Assembly (NCBI GenBank): GCA_910579465.1
Contig: CAJTUB010000003.1
Location: forward strand, 62,001 to 126,000
Length of the DNA stretch: 64,000 bases
From: an uncultured Lachnospiraceae bacterium
GTDB taxonomy: Bacteria > Bacillota > Clostridia > Lachnospirales > Lachnospiraceae
Direction of reading: 5' to 3'
Under the pieces are notes generated by a model that was not told where the DNA came from, did no database searches, and was given only the letters and a program-made list of their open reading frames with translations. The translations under genes and the position numbers were made by a program. Shown piece after piece: positions 17,447 through 25,952 of the stretch; position 1 is the first letter of the stretch; each line of letters opens with the position of its first letter.

Positions 17447-19750
17447 ATGCGTATACCAAAAATGCCGGAGCAGGTAAAGGACCTGTTGAGAAGGCAAGGA
17501 ATAAAGGAAGAGGATATTTTAACAGGGGTAAAGACCGATATGAATACCGCCTGCGATTATGCGGACGGTTATGTGGTACTGACAAAGGAGAAGTTTGCAG
17601 TGGTTTCTTCTCCTGCAGTACCGTCGGCAGTACATACGTTTAAGGGTTATCCGCAGGAGGAGCTTGTGGAGGCACTGCGGGAGTGGACGGTGACGGTGTA
17701 TTCCGCAGAGGAGCTTTCGGAAGTAAAAATCGAGCGTCAGGTGGCGTGTGCCGTGCTGTCTGCAGAGGTAAACGGTACGGAGCGCATTCTTGCGGCGTTT
17801 TCCAATCTCTGCATAAAGGATGCATACGAGCTGGTACGACGCTTCCAGAATCCGGACAGGGGTATGGAGGCAGAGGAGAAAGAGGAAGAGGAGTTTTGTC
17901 CGAAGTGCGGGACGATGTATCCGGACCAGAACCGGAAGGTCTGTCCGAGGTGCATGGACCGGAAGTCTGTTTTTTTCCGTACCCTCGCATACTTTAAACC
18001 GTATACCGGCGCAATTGTACTTTTATTTGTCAGCATTATTATGACAGCGGTGCTGAATCTGGTATGGCCGTATTTAAGCGGAAGAGTATTATATGATTAT
18101 GTACTCGAGAAAAACTTTGCGTTTTTAGAGCCGCTCGGCATAAAGAACATAGAGGCAGTGACCGCGTTGCTGCTCATCGTAATCGTGATGTTCCTGACAA
18201 AGCTGGTGCTGCAGCTGTTTCAGATTATACACGGAGTGATTACGGCAAAGGTGGTAGTAAATGTTGTCCGCGATATGAAGAAGGATGTCTTTCACCAGAT
18301 GGGAAAGCTTTCCATCCAGTTCTTTAAGAGCAGACAGACCGGAAGCCTGATGACGCGCGTGTTAAGCGATGCGGACCGTGTTACCGGGTTCTTTGTAGAC
18401 GTAATGCCGTATGTGTTTGTCCACGGTTTTACAATCGTGTCTACGCTGATTGTAATGTTTCTTATGCGCTGGCAGCTGGCCCTTGCGGCAATGGTGCTGA
18501 TGCCGGTTACGATGATTATCAGCTTAAAGCTGCGTCCGAAGCTCTGGGGGCTGTTCGGCCGCCGGCACAGGAAGGAGCGTACGGTAAACAGCAATGTCAA
18601 CGATAACCTGACCGGAGCCCGTGTAGTAAAAGCGTTCGGCCAGCAGGAAAATGAAATCGTGCGCTTTGAAAAGGGAAACCGCAGTTTATCCGAGGCGGAA
18701 ATCGATATTGTCCGTTATGACAATAAGTTTACGGCGATTTTCTCTGCGGCAAGAGAGCTGATTAACCTGATTGTCTGGGTACTCGGCGTATTATTTGTAC
18801 TCGGGACAGACTATTTTGAAGTGGGAATGCTTTTGACGTTTATCGGCTATGTCGGCCAGCTGAACGGTCCGATTAACTTTTTCTCCCGCTTTTTCTATAA
18901 CTGGTCAGACAGTATGAACAGTTCGCAGCGTATGTTTGAGATTCTGGATTCCATTCCGGAGATTACGGAGCGCGAGAAGGCGGTGCGGCTTCTTGAGCCG
19001 GAGGGTGAAATCGTACTTGACCATGTGACCTTCGGGTATGAGGTCAGCAAGCCGATTTTAAAGGATATTACGTTACATATCAAGCCGGGAGAGATGTTAG
19101 GAATTGTGGGACGCTCCGGCGCGGGAAAAACGACGCTTGTCAATCTGATTTCCCGTATGTATGACCCGCAGGAGGGACAGATTTTTATAGACGGGGTCAA
19201 CGTAAAGGATATGGCGTTTTATGATTTGCGCCGTAACGTCGCCATGGTGTCCCAGGAGACTTATATTTTCATGGGTACGGTAGAGCAGAATATCGCTTAT
19301 GCCAATCCGGCGGCAACAAAGGAGCAGATTATCGAGGCGGCGGTACTGGCGAGTGCCCACGAGTTTATTCTGCGGATGCCGGACGGCTATGATACGGTAA
19401 TCGGTTCTTCCGGAAGACAGCTTTCCGGCGGGGAGCGGCAGCGTATTTCCATCGCCCGTGCCATTCTGGCGAATCCGAAGATTCTGATTCTTGACGAGGC
19501 GACCGCTTCGGTGGATACGGAAACAGAGAAAGCAATCCAGCGTTCCATGCAGTATCTGGTAAAGAACCGTACAACGCTTTCGATTGCACACCGTCTCTCT
19601 ACCCTGCGGGATGCGGACCGGTTGATTGTCATTGACCATGGCAGGATTACGGAGGAGGGCACCCAGGCAGAGTTAGAGGAGCTTCATGGAACATATTATA
19701 AATTGATGGAACTGCAGACGAAGGCTCTTGCAATGAAAGGGCTGGAATAG
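17447..19750 (+). CDS. ABC exporter with N-terminal zinc ribbon (first of pair)
   Basis: A fused membrane/ATPase exporter half-transporter of 767 residues. Residues 1-145 form a soluble domain of unknown family; then a zinc ribbon CPKCG...CPRC (C151, C154, C166, C169); six helices from about residue 185; and an ATPase with GRSGAGKTT (about 555-563), LSGGERQRIS, ILILDEATASVD and AHRLST, all canonical. The ATG at 17447 has TAAGGAG six bases ahead; a TTG at 17429 is less likely. It is followed after 9 bases by a DUF1854 gene and then a second exporter of the same layout. The ensemble matches transporters I know as cyanophycin-metabolism-associated in other phyla; substrate here is unknown. Confidence 0.88.
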   Translation: MRIPKMPEQVKDLLRRQGIKEEDILTGVKTDMNTACDYADGYVVLTKEKFAVVSSPAVPSAVHTFKGYPQEELVEALREWTVTVYSAEELSEVKIERQVACAVLSAEVNGTERILAAFSNLCIKDAYELVRRFQNPDRGMEAEEKEEEEFCPKCGTMYPDQNRKVCPRCMDRKSVFFRTLAYFKPYTGAIVLLFVSIIMTAVLNLVWPYLSGRVLYDYVLEKNFAFLEPLGIKNIEAVTALLLIVIVMFLTKLVLQLFQIIHGVITAKVVVNVVRDMKKDVFHQMGKLSIQFFKSRQTGSLMTRVLSDADRVTGFFVDVMPYVFVHGFTIVSTLIVMFLMRWQLALAAMVLMPVTMIISLKLRPKLWGLFGRRHRKERTVNSNVNDNLTGARVVKAFGQQENEIVRFEKGNRSLSEAEIDIVRYDNKFTAIFSAARELINLIVWVLGVLFVLGTDYFEVGMLLTFIGYVGQLNGPINFFSRFFYNWSDSMNSSQRMFEILDSIPEITEREKAVRLLEPEGEIVLDHVTFGYEVSKPILKDITLHIKPGEMLGIVGRSGAGKTTLVNLISRMYDPQEGQIFIDGVNVKDMAFYDLRRNVAMVSQETYIFMGTVEQNIAYANPAATKEQIIEAAVLASAHEFILRMPDGYDTVIGSSGRQLSGGERQRISIARAILANPKILILDEATASVDTETEKAIQRSMQYLVKNRTTLSIAHRLSTLRDADRLIVIDHGRITEEGTQAELEELHGTYYKLMELQTKALAMKGLE

Positions 19751-19759
19751 GAGGATATT

Positions 19760-20302
19760 GTGGCTGAAGAGTTTAATTTAGGTCAGATGGAAGAAGAAAC
19801 CGAAGCAATGCTCAGACTCCGGTATCTGACGCCGGACACGGCAGCATTTGCAAAGACTGCAGGCGGATTTGTGAGCCTGCAGACAGGGGAGGAGTCCTAT
19901 CCGCGGGTACAGGTGGTCCGTATGTTTCCGTTCTCAGAGCCGGAAAAGTATGTTTCCATCCGTACAGCGGAAGAAACTTCAAAGGAAATCGGCGTGATAG
20001 AAAATCTGGGGACATTTCCTAAGGAAGTGAGGGAAATGTTAGAGGAGCAGCTGGAGCTGCGCTACTTTACCCCGGTGATTACAAAGATTTATTCGATTAA
20101 GGATGAATACGGCTATGCGTATTTTGATGTAGAGACGGACCGCGGCCGTTGCCGTTTTGTCATTCATATGGGAGGCAATGCGGTTGTGCATCTTTCCGAT
20201 GTAAGAATCCTGATTTCCGATATTGATGAAAACCGGTTTGAAATACCGGATGTAACGAAGCTTACGGTAAAGGAGCAGAAACGTCTGGATTTGTTCCTGT
20301 AA
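19760..20302 (+). CDS. DUF1854 family protein
   Basis: Small soluble protein (180 residues) with a GTG start preceded by AGGAGGATATT. It contains IGVIENLGTFPKEVREML, LELRYFTPVITKIYSIKDEYG and FVIHMGGNAVVHLSDVRIL, which I recognise as DUF1854. In beta-proteobacteria such proteins are encoded next to cyanophycin genes and zinc-ribbon ABC exporters. Here it sits between two such exporters, 9 bases after one and 19 before the other, so the three products very likely act together. No cyanophycin synthetase or cyanophycinase is in the window. Biochemical role unknown. Confidence 0.82.
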   Translation: MAEEFNLGQMEEETEAMLRLRYLTPDTAAFAKTAGGFVSLQTGEESYPRVQVVRMFPFSEPEKYVSIRTAEETSKEIGVIENLGTFPKEVREMLEEQLELRYFTPVITKIYSIKDEYGYAYFDVETDRGRCRFVIHMGGNAVVHLSDVRILISDIDENRFEIPDVTKLTVKEQKRLDLFL

Positions 20303-20321
20303 TGTGAGAGAGGGAAATGGT

Positions 20322-22526
20322 ATGATATTAAAGTTTGATTTAAGTAAGGAGGAGCTGGCGGCACTGGCATTAGAAGCAGGCGAAGAGGTTCTCTATGCGG
20401 TGCCGTATGACTGCAGTCTGTCAGGGCAGTATGTAGAGCGGGCGTTTACGGTCGTGACCGGAACAAGGCTGATTCTGCTTTGCGGCGGCGTAAAGGAGTC
20501 GGAGTATCTGCTTGCAGACTATGACGCGGTCAAGGCAGAGCCGCGGATTAACTGCGGCGTGCTGTATGCGGTTAAGGACGGACAGGAGTTTTTGCTGGTC
20601 CGCTATTCCTCAAGGCATCTTGCGAGGTACGCCTATGTAGCGCGTGGGATTGCACTTTTAAAAGCAGGAAGCAGGGAGCGGGCATGCAGTGATGAGAATG
20701 AAAAAAGCTGTTTTGTCTGCGGGAGAGCGCTTCCGGGAACGAAGGAATGTCCGCATTGTAACCGGAAAAACAGAGGTGTCATACACCAGATGATGGAGCT
20801 GCTGGCATCCTATAAAGCGCAGATGGCACTGATTGTGCTTCTGATGCTTCTTGCTGCAGTCATGACCCTGTTAAGCCCTGAGGTGCAGAAGCATCTGGTG
20901 GACGATGTCCTGCACAAAGGGGACGGGAATTACCCGCTTGCATTCGTGCTGTTAGGAGGGATGTTCTTTCTCGGAATCAGTATGGCGGCGGTGAATATCG
21001 GGAAAAGCTACTGCTGCGCAAAGCTGGGCTCTGCCATTGCAAAGGACCTGCGTTCAAGGCTTTATCAGAAGATTCAGATTCTGTCGCTTTCGTTTATCCA
21101 TGAGAAGCGTCCGGGCGAGTTAATGAACCGGCTGATGCACGATACAAGCAGAATCCGCTTTTTCATGGAAAATATTTTCTGTAATCTGTTTACGGTCTGC
21201 ATTATATTTGTGTCCGTCGTGATTTATATGCTGGTCCTGAACTGGAAGCTGGCACTGATTGCATTTATCTTTGTGCCGGTGGCAGGAGCGGTGTCCATGC
21301 TGTGGAGAAAGAATATCCACCGCAGGTTCCGTCTGCAGGGAAAGAAGTCGGACGACGTACATAGCGCCCTGCAGGATGTTATTTCCGGTATGAACGTGGT
21401 AAAGGGCTACGGAAAGGAAACGGAAGAGTCGGATAAGTTTAATCTTTATTCGGACGTATTTGCCAACGTGCAGAAGCGGAACGAGGTATTCTGGGCAATG
21501 TTTTTCCCGCTGCTTTCCTTCCTGATGGGAGTCGGCGTGTATTTTGTTATCTTTTCCGGCGGCCGTGAGGTGCTCGGAGAGACAATGACCATCGGTGAGC
21601 TGATGCAGTTTGTGAATTATACCTCCCTGTTATATACCTATCTCGGGTGGTTAAACAATATGCCGAAGCAGCTGATGGACCTGATTACCAGTACGGAGCG
21701 TATCAATGACGTACTTTCGCAGGAGCCGCAGATCCAGAACACGGAAAAGGCATGTAAGCCGGAAATTAAGGGAGCCATCGAGCTTCGTGATGCGTCGTTC
21801 GGGTATCATTCCTATGACCCGGTGTTAGAGGGAATCAACCTCACGGTGCAGCCGGGCGAGATGATCGGACTCGTCGGCGCCTCCGGTACGGGAAAGTCTA
21901 CGCTGATTAACCTGATTATGCATCTGTACGATGTGGACAGCGGCGCGCTGTATGTGGATGGCGAGGATATCAGGGACATCGATATCGATTATTACCATTC
22001 CAAAATCGGCGTGGTACTGCAGGAGACGTTCCTGTTCTCCGGTACGATTTATAACAATATCCGCTATGCGAAGCCGGACGCTACGGAGGAGGAGGTTATC
22101 CGGGCGGCGAAGATGGCAAATGCCCATGACTTTATCTGCCGGATGCCGGACGGCTATAATACCTATGTCGGCGAGAAGGGAAGCCGTTTATCGGGTGGGG
22201 AGCGCCAGAGAATTGCGATTGCGCGCGCCATCCTGAACAATCCGAAGATTCTGATTCTGGATGAGGCGACTGCAAGCCTTGATACGGAGAGCGAATACCT
22301 GATCCAGACTGCGTTAGAGCGCCTGACCTCCGGGAAAACGACCTTTGCGATTGCGCATCGTCTGTCTACCTTAAAGGATGCCGACCGTCTGGTCGTAATC
22401 GATAAGCACCGCATTGCGGAAATCGGCACCCATGAGGAGCTGATGGCACGCCGGGGTATTTATTACGGTCTTGTAACGGCACAGCTTGAGATGCAGGCAG
22501 GAAAAGAGGAGAGCGTTCCTGCGTAA
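20322..22526 (+). CDS. ABC exporter with N-terminal zinc ribbon (second of pair)
   Basis: Same architecture as the exporter at 17447: N-terminal domain of about 125 residues, zinc ribbon CFVCG...CPHC (C130, C133, C143, C146), six membrane helices, and an ATPase with GASGTGKST, LSGGERQRIA, ILILDEATASLD and AHRLST. Total 734 residues. Both ATPase sites of the pair would be canonical, unlike the asymmetric pair at 24203-27671, so the proteins could work as a symmetric heterodimer or as two homodimers. The ATG at 20322 has GAGAGAGGGAAA ahead and is preferred to a GTG at 20304. Confidence 0.88.
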   Translation: MILKFDLSKEELAALALEAGEEVLYAVPYDCSLSGQYVERAFTVVTGTRLILLCGGVKESEYLLADYDAVKAEPRINCGVLYAVKDGQEFLLVRYSSRHLARYAYVARGIALLKAGSRERACSDENEKSCFVCGRALPGTKECPHCNRKNRGVIHQMMELLASYKAQMALIVLLMLLAAVMTLLSPEVQKHLVDDVLHKGDGNYPLAFVLLGGMFFLGISMAAVNIGKSYCCAKLGSAIAKDLRSRLYQKIQILSLSFIHEKRPGELMNRLMHDTSRIRFFMENIFCNLFTVCIIFVSVVIYMLVLNWKLALIAFIFVPVAGAVSMLWRKNIHRRFRLQGKKSDDVHSALQDVISGMNVVKGYGKETEESDKFNLYSDVFANVQKRNEVFWAMFFPLLSFLMGVGVYFVIFSGGREVLGETMTIGELMQFVNYTSLLYTYLGWLNNMPKQLMDLITSTERINDVLSQEPQIQNTEKACKPEIKGAIELRDASFGYHSYDPVLEGINLTVQPGEMIGLVGASGTGKSTLINLIMHLYDVDSGALYVDGEDIRDIDIDYYHSKIGVVLQETFLFSGTIYNNIRYAKPDATEEEVIRAAKMANAHDFICRMPDGYNTYVGEKGSRLSGGERQRIAIARAILNNPKILILDEATASLDTESEYLIQTALERLTSGKTTFAIAHRLSTLKDADRLVVIDKHRIAEIGTHEELMARRGIYYGLVTAQLEMQAGKEESVPA

Positions 22527-22582
22527 TCCTTCTCCATTGTTGTAAAAACAGTAAAAAATTATTAAAAAACAGCTAAAAACAT

Positions 22583-22611
22583 TTGACATTGAAGGAAAAG
22601 AATGTTATGAT
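22583..22611 (+). promoter_or_regulatory. Strong SigA promoter of the cold shock gene
   Basis: TTGACA at 22583-22588, 17-base spacer ending in TGT, TATGAT at 22606-22611: near-consensus with extended -10, as expected for an abundant protein. Confidence 0.88.
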
Positions 22612-22638
22612 AATAGCGGTATATAAAGTACCGCTATT
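22612..22638. repeat. 27-base inverted repeat directly after the csp -10 box
   Basis: AATAGCGGTA (22612-22621) and TACCGCTATT (22629-22638) are perfect 10-base arms around a 7-base centre, followed by ATTTATTTTTT. The repeat starts at the base after the -10 box, so it covers the start site. It may be an operator, or the RNA part of it may form a leader hairpin. The corA promoter has a 27-base repeat in the same place. Confidence 0.8.
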
Positions 22639-22663
22639 ATTTATTTTTTCGGAGGGAACATCT

Positions 22664-22864
22664 ATGAACAAAGGTACTGTTAAGTGGTTCAACAACCAGA
22701 AGGGTTTTGGTTTCATCAGCGATGAGCAGGGAAATGATGTATTCGTACATTACACCGGCTTAAACATGGAGGGCTTCAAGTCCCTGGAAGAAGGTCAGGC
22801 TGTTGAGTTCGAGATCGTACAGGGCGCTAAGGGACCGCAGGCTACGAATGTAACCAAGTTATAA
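22664..22864 (+). CDS. Cold shock protein, CspA family
   Basis: A 66-residue single-stranded nucleic-acid binding protein, one cold shock domain. The RNP1 motif KGFGFI and RNP2 motif DVFVHY are intact after the start MNKGTVKWFNNQ. It acts as an RNA chaperone or antiterminator in the cytoplasm. An excellent GGAGGG ribosome site precedes the ATG, and a leader of about 45 bases follows the promoter. The codon choice is biased, as in highly expressed genes. Single-gene unit. Confidence 0.97.
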   Translation: MNKGTVKWFNNQKGFGFISDEQGNDVFVHYTGLNMEGFKSLEEGQAVEFEIVQGAKGPQATNVTKL

Positions 22865-22912
22865 TTCAAGTAAGTTTTTCAGTGTACCTTTTTCTCATAT
22901 ATAAATTGTGGT

Positions 22913-22940
22913 TTGATTTTTATACGGAATAAGTTATATT
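22913..22940 (+). promoter_or_regulatory. Probable SigA promoter of the xpt operon
   Basis: TTGATT at 22913-22918, 16-base spacer, TATATT at 22935-22940. It would produce a leader of about 100 bases with two hairpins before the gene at 23047. Confidence 0.5.
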
Positions 22941-22959
22941 GTAATAACGAATTGAGAGT

Positions 22960-22990
22960 AAGGGGATATCGCCAGACGGTATCCCTTTCC
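22960..22990 (+). terminator. Hairpin between csp and the xpt operon
   Basis: AAGGGGATA (22960-22968) pairs with TATCCCTTT (22980-22988) with one G-T pair, and the loop can form a CC/GG mini-stem. The T run after it is weak (CCTATTTCT). It may terminate csp transcripts or be the first hairpin of the xpt leader. Confidence 0.5.
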
Positions 22991-23007
22991 TATTTCTACA
23001 TCGGCGT

Positions 23008-23028
23008 GCCGGGCAGCATAAGCCCGGC
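23008..23028 (+). other. Leader hairpin just before the operon's first ribosome site
   Basis: GCCGGGC (23008-23014) and GCCCGGC (23022-23028) form a perfect GC-rich stem with loop AGCATAA, ending four bases before the GGAGG ribosome site at 23033. The expected purine riboswitch core (GTTTCTACC...CCGTAAA) of xpt genes is not found here. Confidence 0.65.
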
Positions 23029-23046
23029 GTTTGGAGGATTGGAAGA

Positions 23047-23574
23047 ATGGAGACCGGATGGAAGGATAGTGTAAAAAAGACCGGATGGCCGGTACTTTCT
23101 TATGTTGTGATTTCACTGCTTGCAGTGGTATTGGTAGTGCTGCGTCAAGTGGTCCGCGGCGGGGATTCCGACGTAATGGTGACCTGGTGGGAGCTGCTGC
23201 AGCTCTTTATTGTTCCGGCGCTGTTTTTCGCAGCGGGCTGCCTTAGTACGGCAATGGGCGGGCTGAAACGGATAAAGACATCGAAAGCGTTTCTGGCCGC
23301 CATAATTTTTTCGGCGGTGCTGCTCGGGCTCTGGTATGTCTGGATGGATGGCTATGTGCTATGTAACCTTCCGGCAGCGGAGTGCGGCATTGCGATAGAC
23401 CTGTGGCTGCGGAAGAGAATGATTGCTTACGGCTACGAATATACCTGGCTGGCAAATACGGATATGTACCGCTATGCGGTGCTGCCGTTGCTTCATTTTA
23501 CGGTAAGAATCCTCTGCTGGATGTGTTATCTGTGGGGGAACCGGAAGGCAGCTTCCCGCGGAAGCTCAAAATAG
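23047..23574 (+). CDS. Unrecognised four-helix membrane protein
   Basis: A 175-residue membrane protein with about four helices (residues 13-36, 49-68, 80-97 and 143-165). A conserved-looking polar stretch ECGIAIDLWLRKRMIAYGYE lies between helices 3 and 4. The ATG is preceded by GGAGGATTGGAAGA. It is the first gene of the unit with xpt, 28 bases upstream of it. No family is recognised; a transport or envelope role linked to purine salvage is only a guess from context. Confidence 0.6.
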   Translation: METGWKDSVKKTGWPVLSYVVISLLAVVLVVLRQVVRGGDSDVMVTWWELLQLFIVPALFFAAGCLSTAMGGLKRIKTSKAFLAAIIFSAVLLGLWYVWMDGYVLCNLPAAECGIAIDLWLRKRMIAYGYEYTWLANTDMYRYAVLPLLHFTVRILCWMCYLWGNRKAASRGSSK

Positions 23575-23602
23575 AACGTGCGCAAAGGATGAGGATGGAC
23601 AG

Positions 23603-24184
23603 ATGCAGTTATTAAAGGACAGAATCCGCAGGGACGGAATTGTAAAAGAGGGAAATGTACTGAAGGTTGACAGCTTTTTGAACCACCAGATGGATATTGC
23701 GCTGTTAAATGAAATCGGCAGGGAATTTAAACGTCGTTTTGCAGATAAGGACATCACAAAGATTCTTACAATTGAGGCGTCGGGAATCGGAATTGCCTGT
23801 ATTACGGCACAGTATTTTAATGTACCGGTCGTGTTTGCGAAGAAGGCACAGAGCATCAATATCGACGGAGAAGTCTATTCTTCTAAAATAGAATCCTTTA
23901 CGCATAAGAAAGTATATGATGTGATTGTGTCCAGACGTTTTCTGGACAGCGGGGACCGGGTGCTGATTATTGATGATTTCCTGGCAAACGGATGCGCGCT
24001 TTTAGGACTTCTGGAGATTGTAGGGAGTGCAGGGGCAAAGACGGAAGGCATCGGGATTGTCATTGAGAAGGGCTTCCAGGACGGCGGCGAAAAAATCCGC
24101 AGGCAGGGGATTCCACTGGAGTCCCTGGCAATTGTAGATGCGATGGACGCAGAAAAGGGAACGGTAGTTTTCCGCGGGGAATAA
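23603..24184 (+). CDS. xpt: Xanthine phosphoribosyltransferase
   Basis: Converts xanthine and PRPP to XMP in purine salvage. The 193-residue protein shows the Xpt pattern: VDSFLNHQMD near the N-terminus, LTIEASGIGIA, FAKKAQS and the PRPP loop VLIIDDFLANGCAL (residues about 124-137). Length is normal. In Bacillus and many Clostridia xpt is controlled by a guanine riboswitch; I could not find one in the 180 bases before this operon. Two ABC exporter genes follow after 18 bases. Confidence 0.95.
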   Translation: MQLLKDRIRRDGIVKEGNVLKVDSFLNHQMDIALLNEIGREFKRRFADKDITKILTIEASGIGIACITAQYFNVPVVFAKKAQSINIDGEVYSSKIESFTHKKVYDVIVSRRFLDSGDRVLIIDDFLANGCALLGLLEIVGSAGAKTEGIGIVIEKGFQDGGEKIRRQGIPLESLAIVDAMDAEKGTVVFRGE

Positions 24185-24202
24185 GGCGATAGGAGAGCTG
24201 TT

Positions 24203-25939
24203 ATGAAACTGATTGCAAGATATTGCAGGCCGTATGCAGGCCGTATGCTGTGCGGTTTTCTGATTAAGATTGCGGGAACCTTTGCAGACCTCGGGCTGCC
24301 GTGGGTCTTGTCTTATATTCTGGATGAGGTAGTGCCGCTTGGTGAAATCACGCCGGTGCTTTACTGGGGAGCCGTCATGCTGTTTCTTGCTATTGCAGCA
24401 AGGTACTGCAATATCTGGGCAAACCGGAAGGCGTCGTTAGTTGCAAGCGACGTAACCCGTGCGGTGCGCCATGATTTATTTGTAAAGACGATGGGGCTTT
24501 CAGGAAGCCAGACGGACCGTCTGCATATTCCTTCGCTGATTTCCCGTATGACCTCGGATACATATAACATTCACCAGATGGTGGGGATGATGCAGCGTCT
24601 CGGCGTGCGCGCCCCGATTATTCTGCTTGGCGGAATCATCATAACCTTTACGATGGAGCCGGTTCTGACCCTTGTGCTGGTCGTTCTTCTGCCGGTTCTC
24701 GGCGGGCTGATTTTCTATATTTCGGGGAAAGGCATCCCGCTCTATAAAAAGGTGCAGGCTGCGGCAGATTCGATGGTACGCATTATGCGCGAAAATATTT
24801 CCGGCATCCGTGTCATTAAGGCGCTCTCCAAGACCGGATATGAGAAGGAGCGTTTTGCCCGTGCCAGCGAGGATACGGTAGAGCGTGAGCTTCATGCGGG
24901 ACATGTGATGGCGCTGTCCGGTCCTGTAATCAGCCTGCTGCTGAACATCGGCTTAACGCTGGTGGTAGTGGCAGGAGCCTACCGGGTAAATTCGGGCGCC
25001 AGTGAGCCGGGGAAAATCGTGGCATTTCTGTCTTACTTTACCATGATTCTGAACGCAGTCATTATGATTAACCGCATTTTTGTCGTAGCGTCCAAGGCGA
25101 CGGCGTCTGCGGACCGTATTGAAGAGGTATTAGGCGCGCCGGAGGAGCTTTTGCTGCAGCAGGGCGGAGAGGCGGAGGTACAGGAAGAGGATGTGCCGCA
25201 TGTCGAGTTCCGTAATGTTTCGTTTGGCTACCATGCGGGAACCGGGGAAAGGGAGAAGTATTGTATCCAGGACATTTCGTTTTCCCTGCGCCACGGGGAA
25301 AGCCTTGGCATTATCGGCGCCACGGGAAGCGGAAAGACGACGCTCCTGAATCTTTTGATGCGCTTTTATGATGTGACGGAGGGGCAGATTCTGATAGACG
25401 GACAGGATATACGCGGGATACCGCCGGAAGAGCTCAGAAGCCGTTTCGGCGTGGTGTTCCAGAATGACGTCGTGTTCGCGGATACCTTACAGGAGAATAT
25501 TTCCTTTGGCAGACAGATGAGTGAGGATGCGGTGGCAGTGGCTGCGGAGTGTGCGCTTGCAGCAGGCTTTATCCGGGAAAAGGAGGACGGGTTTCTCCAT
25601 AAGGCGGCAATTAAGGGTGCAGACCTTTCGGGCGGACAGAGGCAGCGGCTTTTGGTGGCAAGGGCGCTTGCCGGGATGCCGGAGCTTCTTCTGTTAGATG
25701 ATGCTTCTTCGGCGTTGGATTACCGCACCGATGCGGATATCCGGAAAAATATCAGGGAGCAGTATGCCGACACTACTACGATTCTGGTAGCGCAGAGGGC
25801 TTCTTCGGTCATGCAGATGACCAATATTCTGGTGTTAGAGGACGGCATGTGCATCGGGTACGGGACACACGAGGAGCTGATGCAGCAGTGTGCGGTGTAC
25901 CGGGAGATAGCCGAGCTTCAAATGGGCGATGTAGAGTAA
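24203..25939 (+). CDS. Heterodimeric ABC exporter, subunit with degenerate ATPase site
   Basis: Half-transporter of 578 residues: six membrane helices, then an ATPase with GATGSGKTTLL, LSGGQRQRLL, LLLLDDASSALD and VAQRASS. The catalytic glutamate after Walker B is Asp (DD) and the switch histidine is Gln (AQR), so this subunit contributes a non-catalytic site. Its signature LSGGQ is canonical and completes the good site formed with the partner. This asymmetry is typical of heterodimeric exporters such as BmrCD and TM287/288. The partner starts 13 bases downstream. Substrates are unknown; drugs or lipids are usual in the family. Confidence 0.92.
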   Translation: MKLIARYCRPYAGRMLCGFLIKIAGTFADLGLPWVLSYILDEVVPLGEITPVLYWGAVMLFLAIAARYCNIWANRKASLVASDVTRAVRHDLFVKTMGLSGSQTDRLHIPSLISRMTSDTYNIHQMVGMMQRLGVRAPIILLGGIIITFTMEPVLTLVLVVLLPVLGGLIFYISGKGIPLYKKVQAAADSMVRIMRENISGIRVIKALSKTGYEKERFARASEDTVERELHAGHVMALSGPVISLLLNIGLTLVVVAGAYRVNSGASEPGKIVAFLSYFTMILNAVIMINRIFVVASKATASADRIEEVLGAPEELLLQQGGEAEVQEEDVPHVEFRNVSFGYHAGTGEREKYCIQDISFSLRHGESLGIIGATGSGKTTLLNLLMRFYDVTEGQILIDGQDIRGIPPEELRSRFGVVFQNDVVFADTLQENISFGRQMSEDAVAVAAECALAAGFIREKEDGFLHKAAIKGADLSGGQRQRLLVARALAGMPELLLLDDASSALDYRTDADIRKNIREQYADTTTILVAQRASSVMQMTNILVLEDGMCIGYGTHEELMQQCAVYREIAELQMGDVE

Positions 25940-25952
25940 GCGGAGGGCGAAG

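Noticed and set aside
22941..23046. Purine riboswitch before the xpt operon
   Set aside because: TTTCTAC is present, but the following core (ACC...CCGTAAA...GACTA) and the P1 pairing are missing.
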